From: Rhodospira trueperi | GTDB lineage: Bacteria; Pseudomonadota; Alphaproteobacteria; Rhodospirillales; Rhodospirillaceae | Assembly: GCF_900101965.1 (NCBI RefSeq) | Contig: NZ_FNAP01000002.1 | Location: 186,001 to 250,000, forward strand | DNA: 64,000 nucleotides | Direction: 5' to 3' | Shown here: positions 39,041 through 48,443 of the stretch, piece by piece | Numbering within the stretch: the first letter of the stretch is position 1 | Layout of the letters: each line of letters starts with the position of its first letter | Program-made: the position numbers and the translations under genes | The notes under the pieces: generated by a model | Seen by the model: the letters and a program-made list of their open reading frames with translations, nothing else | Databases searched by the model: none | Told to the model about the DNA's origin: nothing

Positions 39041-39079
39041 CGTTACATGTAACGTAGGCCGTCCCGCGTGCTCGGTCAA
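39041..39079 (-). promoter_or_regulatory. mazEF promoter with palindromic operator
   Basis: On the minus strand TTGACC (39079-39074), 17 bases, then TACGTT (39056-39051). A perfect 14-bp palindrome CGTTACATGTAACG (39041-39054) overlaps the -10 box. It is about 103 bases upstream of the antitoxin ATG. Type II antitoxins commonly autorepress through such palindromes. Confidence 0.65.
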
Positions 39080-39086
39080 GGCGGCC

Positions 39087-40934
39087 CTAATCGCCGCGCG
39101 CCCAGATCACGGTCCACGGCGGCAGCGTGGCGGCGTCCCGCAGGGCCGCGCGCGCGTCCGCCGGCGTGGCGGCCAGGGCCGGACCGGTGGGGCGGTCGGG
39201 CACTGGGGCCTCGACCGGATCGGGGCCGAGATTCATCACCACAACCAGGCCGGACCCGGCCTGATCCTGCCACGTCACCCGCAGGCCCCGGGCGCCGAAT
39301 CGCTCGGCGGAGGCCGGGCGCAGCGTGGGAATGAGGGGGGTAATCGCGGCGTGCCGGGTGGCCAGAAGGCCCTTGATCCAGCGCAGATGCGCGGCGTGCG
39401 GGCCGGCCTCCAGACTGCTCCAGTCCAGGCGGCTGGCGGTGAACGTTTCCATGGCGAACGGGTCGGGGATGCGCGCGCGCGCCGCCGGATCGGAAAAGCC
39501 CGGAAAGCTGGCGAACTCGCCGCGCCGACCCTCGCGCACCGGTTCCCGCAGGTCTTCGCCGAAATCGACGTGGAACAGGAACGGGCGCTCGCAGCCCCAC
39601 TCCTCGCCCATGAACAGCAGCGGCGGGCGGGGCGCCAGCAGCAACAGCACAAGCGCCGCCTCGACGGCCGGTTTGGGTGCCAGCGCGGTCAGTCGCTCGC
39701 CCAGCGCCCGGTTGCCCACCTGATCGTGGTTCTGGATGAAGTCCACGAACGCGGTCGGCGGCAGATGGGCGCTGGACTCGCCCCGGGTCCGGCCGTCCCG
39801 GAACGGCGACACGTCGCCCTGATAGTCGAAGCCCCGGGTCAGCACCCGCGCCAGCCGGTCCATGGGGTCGGTGGCGTGATCGGCGTAGTAGCCGTGCGCC
39901 TCGCCGGTCAGCAGGTGGTGCAGAATGTGGTGATAGTCGTCGTTCCACTGCGCGTCGAAGCGCGTGCCGGGCCGGTCGAGAAAGCGAACGGCGTTGTCGT
40001 CGTTCTCCAGCACCAGATGGACATGGCGGTCGCTGCCCGCGAAGTGGGCGCGCACGCGCCGGGCGATCTCGTCGAGGATGTGTTCCGACTGATGGTCCGC
40101 GATGGCGTGGACGGCATCGAAGCGCAGCCCGTCGAAGCGGTATTCCTCCAGCCAGTACAGCGTGTTGTGAACGTAGAACTCGCGCACCTGGGGGCGGGAG
40201 AAGTCGATGGCCGCGCCCCAAGGGGTATGCTGCGCCTCGTCGAAGAACGATTTGGCGTAGCAGTGCAGATAGTTCCCCTCCGGCCCGAAGTGGTTATAGA
40301 CCACATCCAGGAACACCATCAGCCCGCGTGCATGGGCGGCGTCGATCAGGCGTTTCAGGTCGTCCGGCGTGCCGTAGCGGCTGTCGGGCGCGAACAGCGC
40401 GACCCCGTCATATCCCCAGTTCCAGCGCCCCGGGAAGTCCGCCACCGGCATCAGCTCGACGGCCGTGATCCCCAGCGCCGCCAGATGGTCCAGGTGGGCC
40501 TCGATCCCGGCGAAGGTCCCCTCCGGCGAAAACGTGCCGGGGTGGAGTTCGTAGATCACCGCTTCGTGCCAGGGCCGACCGCGCCACCCCTCCGTCTGCC
40601 AGGGGAACGCGGCCGGATCGATCACCCGGCTCGGCCCATGCACGTCATACGGCTGCAGGCGTGAGGCTGGGTCCGGGACCGCGAGGCCATCCGGCAGCCG
40701 ATAGCGATACAGGGTTCCGGGTCCTGCGTGCGACACCTCGGCCGTCCACCAGCCGTCGCCGACGGCGGTCATGGGGGCCGCGTGCGTCACCGCCAGGCCG
40801 TGGGCGGCGTCGCCGTCCACCAGTTCCAGGGTGAGCGCGCCCACGTCCGGCGCCCACAGCGCGAACCGCGTGCCACCGTTCTCAAGCAGGTTGGCGCCGA
40901 ACGGCATGTCGTGCCGGAAAGCGGGGGCAGACAT
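39087..40934 (-). CDS. treZ: Malto-oligosyltrehalose trehalohydrolase TreZ
   Basis: GH13 enzyme releasing trehalose from the maltooligosyl-trehalose made by TreY. N-terminal CBM48-like domain (GTRFALWAPDVGALTLELVDGD), then the barrel with GITAVELMPVADFPG, VVYNHFGPEGNYL, GLRFDAVHAI (catalytic Asp), LVLENDDN (acid/base Glu) and FIQNHDQVGN. 615 residues. TreY is not in the window; glgX upstream on the same strand suggests a shared role in glycogen-to-trehalose conversion. Confidence 0.93.
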   Translation of the reverse strand: MSAPAFRHDMPFGANLLENGGTRFALWAPDVGALTLELVDGDAAHGLAVTHAAPMTAVGDGWWTAEVSHAGPGTLYRYRLPDGLAVPDPASRLQPYDVHGPSRVIDPAAFPWQTEGWRGRPWHEAVIYELHPGTFSPEGTFAGIEAHLDHLAALGITAVELMPVADFPGRWNWGYDGVALFAPDSRYGTPDDLKRLIDAAHARGLMVFLDVVYNHFGPEGNYLHCYAKSFFDEAQHTPWGAAIDFSRPQVREFYVHNTLYWLEEYRFDGLRFDAVHAIADHQSEHILDEIARRVRAHFAGSDRHVHLVLENDDNAVRFLDRPGTRFDAQWNDDYHHILHHLLTGEAHGYYADHATDPMDRLARVLTRGFDYQGDVSPFRDGRTRGESSAHLPPTAFVDFIQNHDQVGNRALGERLTALAPKPAVEAALVLLLLAPRPPLLFMGEEWGCERPFLFHVDFGEDLREPVREGRRGEFASFPGFSDPAARARIPDPFAMETFTASRLDWSSLEAGPHAAHLRWIKGLLATRHAAITPLIPTLRPASAERFGARGLRVTWQDQAGSGLVVVMNLGPDPVEAPVPDRPTGPALAATPADARAALRDAATLPPWTVIWARGD

Positions 40935-40990
40935 GGGAAACCCTCCGTGATCGGGAACCGATCCCCGACTTTAAGAAGAAAGCGGGGACG

Positions 40991-43282
40991 TCACAATCCC
41001 GGGCGGGACAGGCGGCTCGCCAGATCCGTGCTTCCGGGCACCCCGTCCTTGCCGGCGATGTCCTGTCGCACCAGGATCAGCGCCGAACGGGCAGCGACGA
41101 AGACCCGCCCCTTCTTGGAGGCCGCCGCGTTCTTGTGACCCACCGTGCGCGCCCCCGCCGCGTTGTGGCGCGGCCCGCTGGCCAGGGTGTCTGCCTCGAC
41201 ATGCCAACGGCTGCCTGTGGGCAACGAGGGATTCCGGCAGGTCATGTCGAGGTGGGAGGCGTTCAGCCACACCAGGAACGTCTGGTCCGGCTCCGGCTCT
41301 CCGGTTTCGGTCAGGTGGGTCAGGCCGGCCTCGCCGGACAGCAGCATGCCCAGGGTCTTGGCGGCCGGATCGTGCCAGTCCTCGTCGGTCATCTCGCGGC
41401 CGTCCGGGCGCAGCCAGGTGACGTCCTTGACCTTGGTGCCCGGGATCACGTCCCCCTGGAAAAAGCGGGAGCGGTGGAAGACCATATGCTGGCGGCGCAA
41501 CTGGATCAGCGCCCGGGTGAAGGCGAGCAGGTCGTGGCCCGACTCGTCGATGCCGGCCCAGTCGATCCAGCTCAGCGGGTTGTCCTGACAATAGGCGTTG
41601 TTGTTGCCGTTCTGGGAGCGGCCGAACTCGTCGCCGGCCACCAGCATCGGCACGCCTTGGGAGACCATCAGGGTCAGCAGGAAGTTGCGCCGCTGGCGCC
41701 GCCGCAGGGCCAGAATGGCGGGGTCGTCCGTCGGCCCCTCGACGCCGTGGTTCCAGGAGAAATTGTGCGAATGGCCGTCGCGGTTGTTCTCGCCGTTGTC
41801 CTCGTTGTGCTTCTCATTGTAACTGACGAGGTCGTTCAACGTGAACCCGTCATGGGCGGTGATGAAATTGATGCTGGCCCACGGTTTGCGGCCGCGGTGG
41901 TTGAACACATCGGCGGACCCGGAGACGCGCGAGGTGAACTCCGGCATCTGGCCGTTGTCGCCCTTCCAGAAGCGACGCACGGTGTCGCGGTACTTGTCGT
42001 TCCACTCCGCCCAGCCCGGCGGGAAGCCGCCGACCTGATAACCGCCCATGCCCGTATCCCACGGTTCGGCGATCAGCTTCTTGCGCGACAGCACCGGATC
42101 CTGGGCCACGGCGTCGAGGAAACCGGCGTGCTGGTCGTACTCCCCGTTCACCCGCGCCAGCGTAGTGGCCAGATCGAAGCGGAAGCCGTCCACCCGCATT
42201 TCGTCGGCCCAGTAGCGCAGCGAGTCGGTGACCATGCGCAGCACGTTGCGATGGCGCAGTTCCAAGGCGTTCCCGGTGCCGGTGAAGTCGTTGTAGTACC
42301 GGGGATCGTCTCCCATCAGGTGGTAGTAACTGGCGTTGTCGATGCCTCGGAACGATAGCGTCGGCCCCAGGTGGTTGCCTTCGGCCGTGTGGTTGTAGAC
42401 CACGTCCAGGATGACCTCGATCCCGGCGTCGTGCATGACCTGCACGAAGATCTTGAACTCGTTCAGGCCGCCCTTGCCCAAGTACTCGGGATGCGGCGCG
42501 AAAAAGCCGATGGTGTTGTAGCCCCAGTAGTTGCGGACGCCGCGTTCGATCAGGTGGCGGTCGTGCAGGAAGGCATGCACCGGCAGCAGTTCCACCGCCG
42601 TCACGCCAAGCTCGCGCAGGTACTCGACCACTGGCGCTTCGGCCAGCGCGGCGAAGGTGCCGCGCAGGGGCACCGGCACCTCGGGATGGCGCATGGTGAA
42701 CCCGCGCACATGCATCTCGTAGAGGATGGTGTCGTGCCATTGGTTCGGCGCGAACGGCTCTGCCCCCCAGGTGTAGGCGGTGTCCACCACCTGGCACTTT
42801 GGCATATAGGGCGCACTGTCCACGGTCGAGAACGACAGGTCGCCGTCCTCGTGTCCCAGTTCGTAGCCGAACAGGGCGTCGTTCCAGTTGACCTGTCCCA
42901 CCAGGGCCTTGGCGTAGGGGTCGAGCAGCAGCTTGTGATGATTGAAGCGGTGGCCTTGCTGCGGGTCGTAAGGCCCCTTGACCCGGAATCCGTACAACTG
43001 ACCGATACGCACGTCGGGCAGATAGCCGTGCCAGACCTCGTGCGTGTGCTCGGGAAGGGGAATGCGGGCGATCTCCTTGCGGCCCGAATCGTCGAATAGG
43101 CAGAGTTCGACGGCTTCGGCGTGGGCGGAGAACAGCGCAAAGTTGGTGCCCGACCCGTCCCAGGTGGCGCCCAGGTTGTAGGGTGATCCGGGCCAGACGC
43201 GGAAGCGCGATCCGTTCTGGCCGGCGCGGGAAATGAACGGGGGCGAAAGCGTGCTCAAACGGAACCTCCGAGCAGTCGACAT
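40991..43282 (-). CDS. glgX: Glycogen debranching enzyme GlgX
   Basis: GH13 isoamylase-type debranching enzyme hydrolysing alpha-1,6 branches of limit dextrins. CBM48 region (YNLGATWDGSGTNFALFSAHA), then VTAVELLPVHAF, DVVYNHTAEG, VDGFRFDLATTL (nucleophile Asp), KLIAEPWD (acid/base Glu) and FITAHDGFTLNDLVSYNEKHN. 763 residues, a little longer than E. coli GlgX. A 56-base gap separates its stop from the treZ start, so they are probably co-transcribed. Confidence 0.94.
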   Translation of the reverse strand: MSTARRFRLSTLSPPFISRAGQNGSRFRVWPGSPYNLGATWDGSGTNFALFSAHAEAVELCLFDDSGRKEIARIPLPEHTHEVWHGYLPDVRIGQLYGFRVKGPYDPQQGHRFNHHKLLLDPYAKALVGQVNWNDALFGYELGHEDGDLSFSTVDSAPYMPKCQVVDTAYTWGAEPFAPNQWHDTILYEMHVRGFTMRHPEVPVPLRGTFAALAEAPVVEYLRELGVTAVELLPVHAFLHDRHLIERGVRNYWGYNTIGFFAPHPEYLGKGGLNEFKIFVQVMHDAGIEVILDVVYNHTAEGNHLGPTLSFRGIDNASYYHLMGDDPRYYNDFTGTGNALELRHRNVLRMVTDSLRYWADEMRVDGFRFDLATTLARVNGEYDQHAGFLDAVAQDPVLSRKKLIAEPWDTGMGGYQVGGFPPGWAEWNDKYRDTVRRFWKGDNGQMPEFTSRVSGSADVFNHRGRKPWASINFITAHDGFTLNDLVSYNEKHNEDNGENNRDGHSHNFSWNHGVEGPTDDPAILALRRRQRRNFLLTLMVSQGVPMLVAGDEFGRSQNGNNNAYCQDNPLSWIDWAGIDESGHDLLAFTRALIQLRRQHMVFHRSRFFQGDVIPGTKVKDVTWLRPDGREMTDEDWHDPAAKTLGMLLSGEAGLTHLTETGEPEPDQTFLVWLNASHLDMTCRNPSLPTGSRWHVEADTLASGPRHNAAGARTVGHKNAAASKKGRVFVAARSALILVRQDIAGKDGVPGSTDLASRLSRPGL

Positions 43283-43448
43283 CGACCCGGCGCCGCGTCA
43301 GCGTGGCGGCGGCGCGGAACGAAGCCATGCCTTGGTCCCGTACCCTAATCCCTTTGGCGGAGAAAGCGAACCCCCCGGTTCGAACCACGGGCGCGCCACG
43401 GGCCGGCGCCGATCACCGTCCCGCTGCGGGCGTCCGCCGTGACCGGGA

Positions 43449-43823
43449 TCATTCGTCGGTCTTGTCGCTGTCCAGGTGCTCGATGACCTCGGCCATGTCT
43501 TCGTCATCCTCGCCCAGGTCGGAGGCGTCCTCGATCATGTCGTCGGACTTGTTCTCGTCGTCATCGTCGAGGTCGGTGTTGTCCAGACCTTCATCTTCCA
43601 GCGGGTCGGCCTCGTCGAGGTCGGTCTCGTCCGCCACCACCGGAGCCGCCTTGGGCTTCTTTTCGGGCACTGGCGCCGGCTTGACGCGGCGCGACCGGAC
43701 GGCGGCCTCTTCCACGTACGCGGCCCCGCATTTCGGGCAGACGATAGGCTGTCGCCGCATGTCATAGAACCGGGCTCCACAAGAGCCGCAGGTCCTCTTG
43801 GTTCCCCATTCCGGCTTGGCCAC
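43449..43823 (-). CDS. TIGR02300 (FYDLN-acid) family protein
   Basis: 124-residue alphaproteobacterial family protein of unknown function. N-terminal AKPEWGTKRTCGSCGARFYDM and PIVCPKCGA form a probable zinc ribbon (CxxC...CxxC); the C-terminal half is almost all Asp/Glu. Start taken as GTG at 43823 with GGGGAGA upstream, matching the family's (M)AKPEWGTKR. Here as in other alphaproteobacteria it sits divergent from the aroA/cmk-rpsA block. Confidence 0.9.
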   Translation of the reverse strand: MAKPEWGTKRTCGSCGARFYDMRRQPIVCPKCGAAYVEEAAVRSRRVKPAPVPEKKPKAAPVVADETDLDEADPLEDEGLDNTDLDDDDENKSDDMIEDASDLGEDDEDMAEVIEHLDSDKTDE

Positions 43824-44063
43824 CCTGGTTCTCCCCAATACCGACGGTCAATCCACATGACCGATCTCTAAAATCTTGACCGGATCGCGCCGGGCGCCTC
43901 GGCGGGACCGTCCGTCCCGCGACCGGGCCCCCGGCAGCAAGAAAAGCGCGTTTGCCATCATCGTCAAGGCGAGTCAACGACCTTCGCGCCGCCCCCTGTC
44001 GTCCCGTGCGGCGGCATGCTAAAGGGCCGCGTCGAGTGTTCACGATCATCGGGAGAACCCAGC

Positions 44064-45521
44064 ATGACCGCGTTGCGCGCCCCCTGCGGAACCATTCTGG
44101 CGAACGGCGAGGCCGCCGCCGTCTCGACGCTGGCGCTGGGCTTGGCGACCGCCACGGTGGGCGCCACCCGCCTGCCCGCCGGACTGGCCGGTGCCGAAGC
44201 GACCGCCCTGGCGACGGCCGTCGGCGCCCGGGTCGCGGATGACGGCGCGGGAGGAACCGTCATGACCGGACGCGGGCTCGGCGGCCTGACGGAGCCGGAC
44301 GCGCCCCTTGCGGTGACGGATGGGGCGGCGCTGGCGGTGCTGTGCGGGCTGCTGGCAGGGCACTCGCTGACCGCCGTGATCGACGGCGCGGCCCCGCCGG
44401 ACGGACTCGGCGCCCTGCTCGCGGACGCCAGCGCCACTGTCCTGGCGGCTGGGGACGGCACCCGGGCGCCGGTCACGGTGCGCGGGCGGGCGGGGCTGAC
44501 GGCGATTCCGGCGCCTGACGACCCGGCCCAGGAGCCCTGGACGCTGGCCCTGGCGCGCGTAAGTGCCGGCCTCGCGGCCGCCGGAACGACGACGGCGTGC
44601 CTGCCGCCCGTCCTCGCGGCGGTGGTGGCCGATCTGCTGCGGGCGTTCGCGGTGCCGTGCGAGGCGGCGCCGGCGGGGGCGTTGATCCGTCTGACCGTCA
44701 CCGGCGAGGCGGAGACGACTCCGGCCGTCCTGCCGCCGGACTGGCCGACCGTGCCGGCGTGGATGGCGGCCCGGCGCGCGGGCGAAGCGCCCGTGGTCCT
44801 GGCCATCGACGGGCCGGCGGCGGCGGGCAAGGGCACGCTGGCGCGGGGAATGGCGGAGCGGCTGGGACTGGCTTATCTGGACACCGGCCTGCTGTACCGG
44901 GCTACCGGCATGGCGGTGCGGCGGGCCGGCGGTGACCCGGACGATCCGGCGGCCGCCGAACAGGCCGCGCGCGCCTTGCGGCCCTCGGATCTGGCGGCGC
45001 CCGATCTGCGCGGCGAGGCGGCCGGCGACGCCGCCTCCCGCGTCGCCTCCATGGAACCGGTGCGCGCCGCGCTGCTCGACTTTCAGCGGAGCTTTGCGCA
45101 CGCGCCGCCGGACGGCGCGCCCGGCGCGGTCCTCGACGGACGCGACATCGGCACCGTGGTCTGCCCCGACGCCGACGTGAAGCTGTTCGTCACGGCGAGC
45201 CCGGAAACGCGAGCCCGGCGGCGCTTTATGGAGTTGCGGGAGCGCGGCCAAGACGTTATAGAGTCGCGCGTTCTTCAGGATATGAAGGAACGTGACGCCC
45301 GGGATTCGTCTCGCGGCATTGCACCGCTTGTTGCCGCGGATGACGCCGTCGTGCTGGACACCTCCGATCTCGACAGGGACGGGGCGCTGGCCGCATCGCT
45401 GGCGTTGGTCGCGGCGTGCCCGCGTTTGAATCGCGACGCCGCGAGCGGATATGAGGACTCAGCCGACCCCAGAACCGTTCCAGCAAAGACCGCCGGATCC
45501 AACCGGCCGGCCGGACAATGA
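44064..45521 (+). CDS. cmk: Cytidylate kinase with degenerate AroA-like N-terminal domain
   Basis: The C-terminal half is a complete CMP kinase (CMP/dCMP to CDP/dCDP): P-loop AIDGPAAAGKGTLA from about residue 246, YLDTGLLYRATG, LDGRDIGTVVCPDADVKLFV, and RDSSRGIAPL. The first ~240 residues align by eye with EPSP synthase domain I: GLGGLTEPDAPL, GLLAGHSLTAVIDG, APVTVRG, LAAAGTTTACLPP and LLRAFAV fall in AroA order and spacing. The AroA active-site motifs are all lost: GDKSxSHR reads NGEAAAVS, GNSGT reads TDGAA, RDHTE reads LAAVVAD. The second AroA domain is absent. Full-length AroA-Cmk fusions are known in proteobacteria; this appears to be a decayed one. GGGAGAA precedes the ATG. EPSP synthase activity must be encoded elsewhere. 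485 residues. Confidence 0.9.
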   Translation: MTALRAPCGTILANGEAAAVSTLALGLATATVGATRLPAGLAGAEATALATAVGARVADDGAGGTVMTGRGLGGLTEPDAPLAVTDGAALAVLCGLLAGHSLTAVIDGAAPPDGLGALLADASATVLAAGDGTRAPVTVRGRAGLTAIPAPDDPAQEPWTLALARVSAGLAAAGTTTACLPPVLAAVVADLLRAFAVPCEAAPAGALIRLTVTGEAETTPAVLPPDWPTVPAWMAARRAGEAPVVLAIDGPAAAGKGTLARGMAERLGLAYLDTGLLYRATGMAVRRAGGDPDDPAAAEQAARALRPSDLAAPDLRGEAAGDAASRVASMEPVRAALLDFQRSFAHAPPDGAPGAVLDGRDIGTVVCPDADVKLFVTASPETRARRRFMELRERGQDVIESRVLQDMKERDARDSSRGIAPLVAADDAVVLDTSDLDRDGALAASLALVAACPRLNRDAASGYEDSADPRTVPAKTAGSNRPAGQ

Positions 45522-45550
45522 CCGTAACGACCCGAAAGGACAGCGACTCC

Positions 45551-47272
45551 ATGGCCGAAGCCGCCACCATGACCGCCGACGAAGGATTCGAAGACTTCGA
45601 GGCGCTTCTCAACGAGACCCTGGGCGAAAATGCCTCTCTGGAAGGCACCGTCATCAAGGGCACGGTGATCGCCGTGCGCAACGACCACATCGTCGTCGAT
45701 GTCGGCCTGAAGTCAGAGGGACGCGTGCCCCTGAAGGAATTCACCAAGGCGGGCGAGGATCCCGAGCTGAAGCCGGGCGATCCGATTGATGTCTATGTCG
45801 AGCGCTACGAGGACCGGGACGGCAACATCATCCTGTCGCGCGACAAGGCGCGGCGCGAGGAAGCCTGGAACGAACTGGAGAAGGCCTACAACGACTCGCA
45901 GCGCGTCAAGGGCCAGATCTTCGGCCGCGTCAAGGGCGGCTTCACCGTCGATCTGTCGGGCGCCATGGCCTTCCTGCCGGGCAGCCAGGTGGACATCCGC
46001 CCGGTGCGCGACGTCACCCCGCTGATGGGCCAGCCGTTCGAGTTCCAGATCCTGAAGATGGATCGCGCGCGCGGCAACATCGTGGTCTCGCGTCGCTCGG
46101 TGCTGGAGGAGACCCGCGCCGAGGAACGCTCGAAGCTGCTGGAACGCCTGAAGGAAGGCGAGATCCTGGACGGCGTGGTCAAGAACATCACCGACTACGG
46201 CGCCTTCGTGGACCTGGGCGGCGTGGACGGCCTGCTGCACGTCACCGACATTTCCTGGAAGCGCATCAACCACCCGACCGAGGCCCTGAGCATCGGCCAG
46301 ACCGTGCGCGTGCAGGTGATCCGCTTCAATCCCGACACCCAGCGCATCAGCCTGGGCATGAAGCAGCTTGAGGCCGACCCGTGGGAGGGCGTCGCCGCCA
46401 AGTACCCGGTCGGCACCGTGTTCGCGGGCCGCGTGACCAACATCACCGACTACGGCGCGTTCGTCGAGCTGGAGGCGGGCGTCGAGGGCTTGGTGCACGT
46501 CTCCGAGATGAGCTGGACCAAGAAGAACGTCCATCCGGGCAAGATCGTCTCCACCAGCCAGGAAGTGAACGTCATGATCCTGGACGTGGACCCGGACAAG
46601 CGCCGCATCTCGCTGGGCCTGAAGCAGACCTTGGGCAACCCCTGGTCCGACTTCCTGGAGAAGTTCCCGGTCGGCACCGAGGTCGAGGGCGAGATCAAGA
46701 ACATCACCGAGTTCGGCTTGTTCATCGGCCTCTCCGGCGAGATCGACGGCATGGTTCACCTGTCCGACCTGGACTGGAGCCGCTCCGGCGACGAGGCGGT
46801 CAAGGACTACGCAAAGGGCGATGTGGTCAAGGCCAAGGTGCTCGACGTTGATGTCGACAAGGAGCGCATCAGTCTGGGCATCAAGCAGCTGGGCGATGAC
46901 CCGTACTCGGCCGCCACGGCCGACCTGCGCAAGGGCCAGATCGTTACCGGCGTGGTGACCCAGGTGCAGGACAACGGCATTGAGGTGGAAGTCGACGGCG
47001 CCATTGGCTTCATCCGCAAGGGCGATCTCGCCCGCGAGCGGAGTGACCAGCGCCCCGAGCGGTTCGCGGTCGGTGAGAAGGTGGACGCCAAGATCACCAA
47101 TATCGACAAGGCCAACCGCCGCATCGGCCTGTCCATCAAGGCCCGCGAGATGGACGAGGAAAAGCAGGCCATGGCGGACTACGGCTCGACCGACTCGGGC
47201 GCCTCGCTGGGCGATATCCTGGGTGCGGCCCTGAAACAGGCCCAGCAGGAAAAGAAGGGCGACGACGAATAG
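45551..47272 (+). CDS. rpsA: 30S ribosomal protein S1
   Basis: mRNA-binding ribosomal protein with six S1 (OB-fold) repeats. Clear copies begin at LEGTVIKGTVIAVRNDHIVVDVG, VKGQIFGRVKGGFTVDL, LDGVVKNITDYGAFVDLGG, FAGRVTNITDYGAFVELEA, VEGEIKNITEFGLFIGLSG and VTGVVTQVQDNGIEVEVDG. 573 residues from the ATG at 45551, which has AAAGGA upstream. An ATG at 45518 in the same frame overlaps the cmk stop (ATGA) and would add 11 residues. The cmk-rpsA linkage is conserved across proteobacteria. Confidence 0.96.
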   Translation: MAEAATMTADEGFEDFEALLNETLGENASLEGTVIKGTVIAVRNDHIVVDVGLKSEGRVPLKEFTKAGEDPELKPGDPIDVYVERYEDRDGNIILSRDKARREEAWNELEKAYNDSQRVKGQIFGRVKGGFTVDLSGAMAFLPGSQVDIRPVRDVTPLMGQPFEFQILKMDRARGNIVVSRRSVLEETRAEERSKLLERLKEGEILDGVVKNITDYGAFVDLGGVDGLLHVTDISWKRINHPTEALSIGQTVRVQVIRFNPDTQRISLGMKQLEADPWEGVAAKYPVGTVFAGRVTNITDYGAFVELEAGVEGLVHVSEMSWTKKNVHPGKIVSTSQEVNVMILDVDPDKRRISLGLKQTLGNPWSDFLEKFPVGTEVEGEIKNITEFGLFIGLSGEIDGMVHLSDLDWSRSGDEAVKDYAKGDVVKAKVLDVDVDKERISLGIKQLGDDPYSAATADLRKGQIVTGVVTQVQDNGIEVEVDGAIGFIRKGDLARERSDQRPERFAVGEKVDAKITNIDKANRRIGLSIKAREMDEEKQAMADYGSTDSGASLGDILGAALKQAQQEKKGDDE

Positions 47273-47319
47273 GACGCGGGATCGATCCACCCTTTTCGGG
47301 TGCGGTTCTGTGATGGCGC

Positions 47320-47345
47320 GGCGCTCCTTCCCCGGGGGGAGCGCC
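47320..47345 (+). terminator. Terminator-like hairpin after rpsA
   Basis: GGCGCTCC (47320-47327) pairs with GGAGCGCC (47338-47345), with extra C/G pairing inside, 47 bases beyond the rpsA stop. The following bases contain only a short TTTT, so it is a moderate candidate. Confidence 0.55.
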
Positions 47346-47529
47346 GTTGCCATTTTGCAGCGGGTGATCGCAAATCGTCCTCGGACGACGAAAAAAACGT
47401 TACCATGGAACGCCTTATCTTGACCTGTCCACACCCCTTTGGCAGGTTTTAGGTTCTCTGGCAGAGGGCGTCCGATTCGCGTCGAGTCGGAGTCGTCACA
47501 CCGGATGGATGGCCCATGGGGTTCGTAGA

Positions 47530-47823
47530 ATGACGAAGTCCGAGTTGATCGCGCGCATTGCGGAGCAAAACCCGCATCTTTATCAACGTGACGTTGAGCG
47601 GATCGTCTCCACAATCTTCGAAGAGATCGCAGACGCCCTGGCGCGCGGTGATCGGGTGGAATTGCGCGGGTTCGGCGCCTTTTCGGTCAAACATCGCGAC
47701 GCACGCATAGGGCGTAACCCGCGCACGGGTGAGACCGTTAAGGTTGACGCCAAGGCGGCGCCCTACTTCAAGACCGGAAAGCAGCTAAGGGAATTGTTGA
47801 ACGGCGGCGAAACAGTCTCTTAG
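47530..47823 (+). CDS. ihfB: Integration host factor subunit beta
   Basis: DNA-bending HU/IHF-family nucleoid protein. 97 residues: [50 protein letters not shown] (the DNA-intercalating arm with Pro) and the C-terminal [18 protein letters not shown] at 47530 begins the conserved MTKSELI. Its position after rpsA is the typical IHF-beta location and separates it from HU and IHF-alpha. Confidence 0.95.
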   Translation: MTKSELIARIAEQNPHLYQRDVERIVSTIFEEIADALARGDRVELRGFGAFSVKHRDARIGRNPRTGETVKVDAKAAPYFKTGKQLRELLNGGETVS

Positions 47824-48039
47824 ACTGTGGGCCGACCCGAGGGAGAAGTGCGGTGCGTCTGGCGCGGGGTCGGGATCGGGATGGTCCGGATCTGGGCTCT
47901 CGCGGGATGACGATTGCATGTCCGGAGGGAAGGCCGAGCCGCATGGCACGGTCACCGTATGAGGGGCGCCGAGGCACGATGACGCGATCCGTTCCGTCGT
48001 GCGTGGGGGCTGGCAACACTCAAGAACAGGACGCGACCC

Positions 48040-48351
48040 GTGTTCAAATTCTTCGCTTGGCTGATCGGCCTGCCGGTCATCATCATCTGCGTGTTTTTCG
48101 CGATCTCCAATCAGGCTCCGGTCATGCTGGACCTGTGGCCGACCGAGTACGACCTTGAAGTGCCGCTCTACTGGGCCGTCGAGGGAGCTCTGCTGGCCGG
48201 TTTCATCATCGGTGTGTTCCTGACGTCGATGACGGGCGGTGGCGCCCGTCGGGAAGCGCGTCAATACCGCCGCGACCTCAACACCTGCCGCCGTGAACTC
48301 CAATCCGCCGTCGCGCGCGCCGAACGCGCGGAAGCCAAGACCAAGGGCTGA
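48040..48351 (+). CDS. LapA-domain (DUF1049) inner-membrane protein
   Basis: 103 residues with two membrane helices (about 4-22 LIGLPVIIICVFFAISNQAP; about 45-63 WAVEGALLAGFIIGVFLTS), then a charged coiled-coil tail (REARQYRRDLNTCRRELQSAVARAERAEAK). This matches the LapA/YciS small proteins often found after ihfB; in E. coli LapA works with LapB in LPS assembly control. No lapB follows here. GTG start with AGGA upstream. Confidence 0.82.
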   Translation: MFKFFAWLIGLPVIIICVFFAISNQAPVMLDLWPTEYDLEVPLYWAVEGALLAGFIIGVFLTSMTGGGARREARQYRRDLNTCRRELQSAVARAERAEAKTKG

Positions 48352-48410
48352 TAACAAGCCCGGCACCGCAATCGGGGTGGTCCCGCTGGATCGCCCGCGA
48401 AACTGATCCC

Positions 48411-48443
48411 AACCCCGGCCCGTCGTGGCCGGGGTTTCCCTTT
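48411..48443 (+). terminator. Intrinsic terminator after lapA-like gene
   Basis: AACCCCGGCC (48411-48420), a six-base loop, GGCCGGGGTT (48427-48436), then TCCCTTT. A 10-bp perfect G/C-rich stem about 60 bases after the stop; the T-run is interrupted. It ends the ihfB-lapA region. Confidence 0.65.

Noticed and set aside
47377-47399. CGTCC-TC-GGACG followed by A-run upstream of ihfB, considered as a minus-strand terminator
   Set aside because: No minus-strand gene ends there, and the two-base loop makes the hairpin unlikely.
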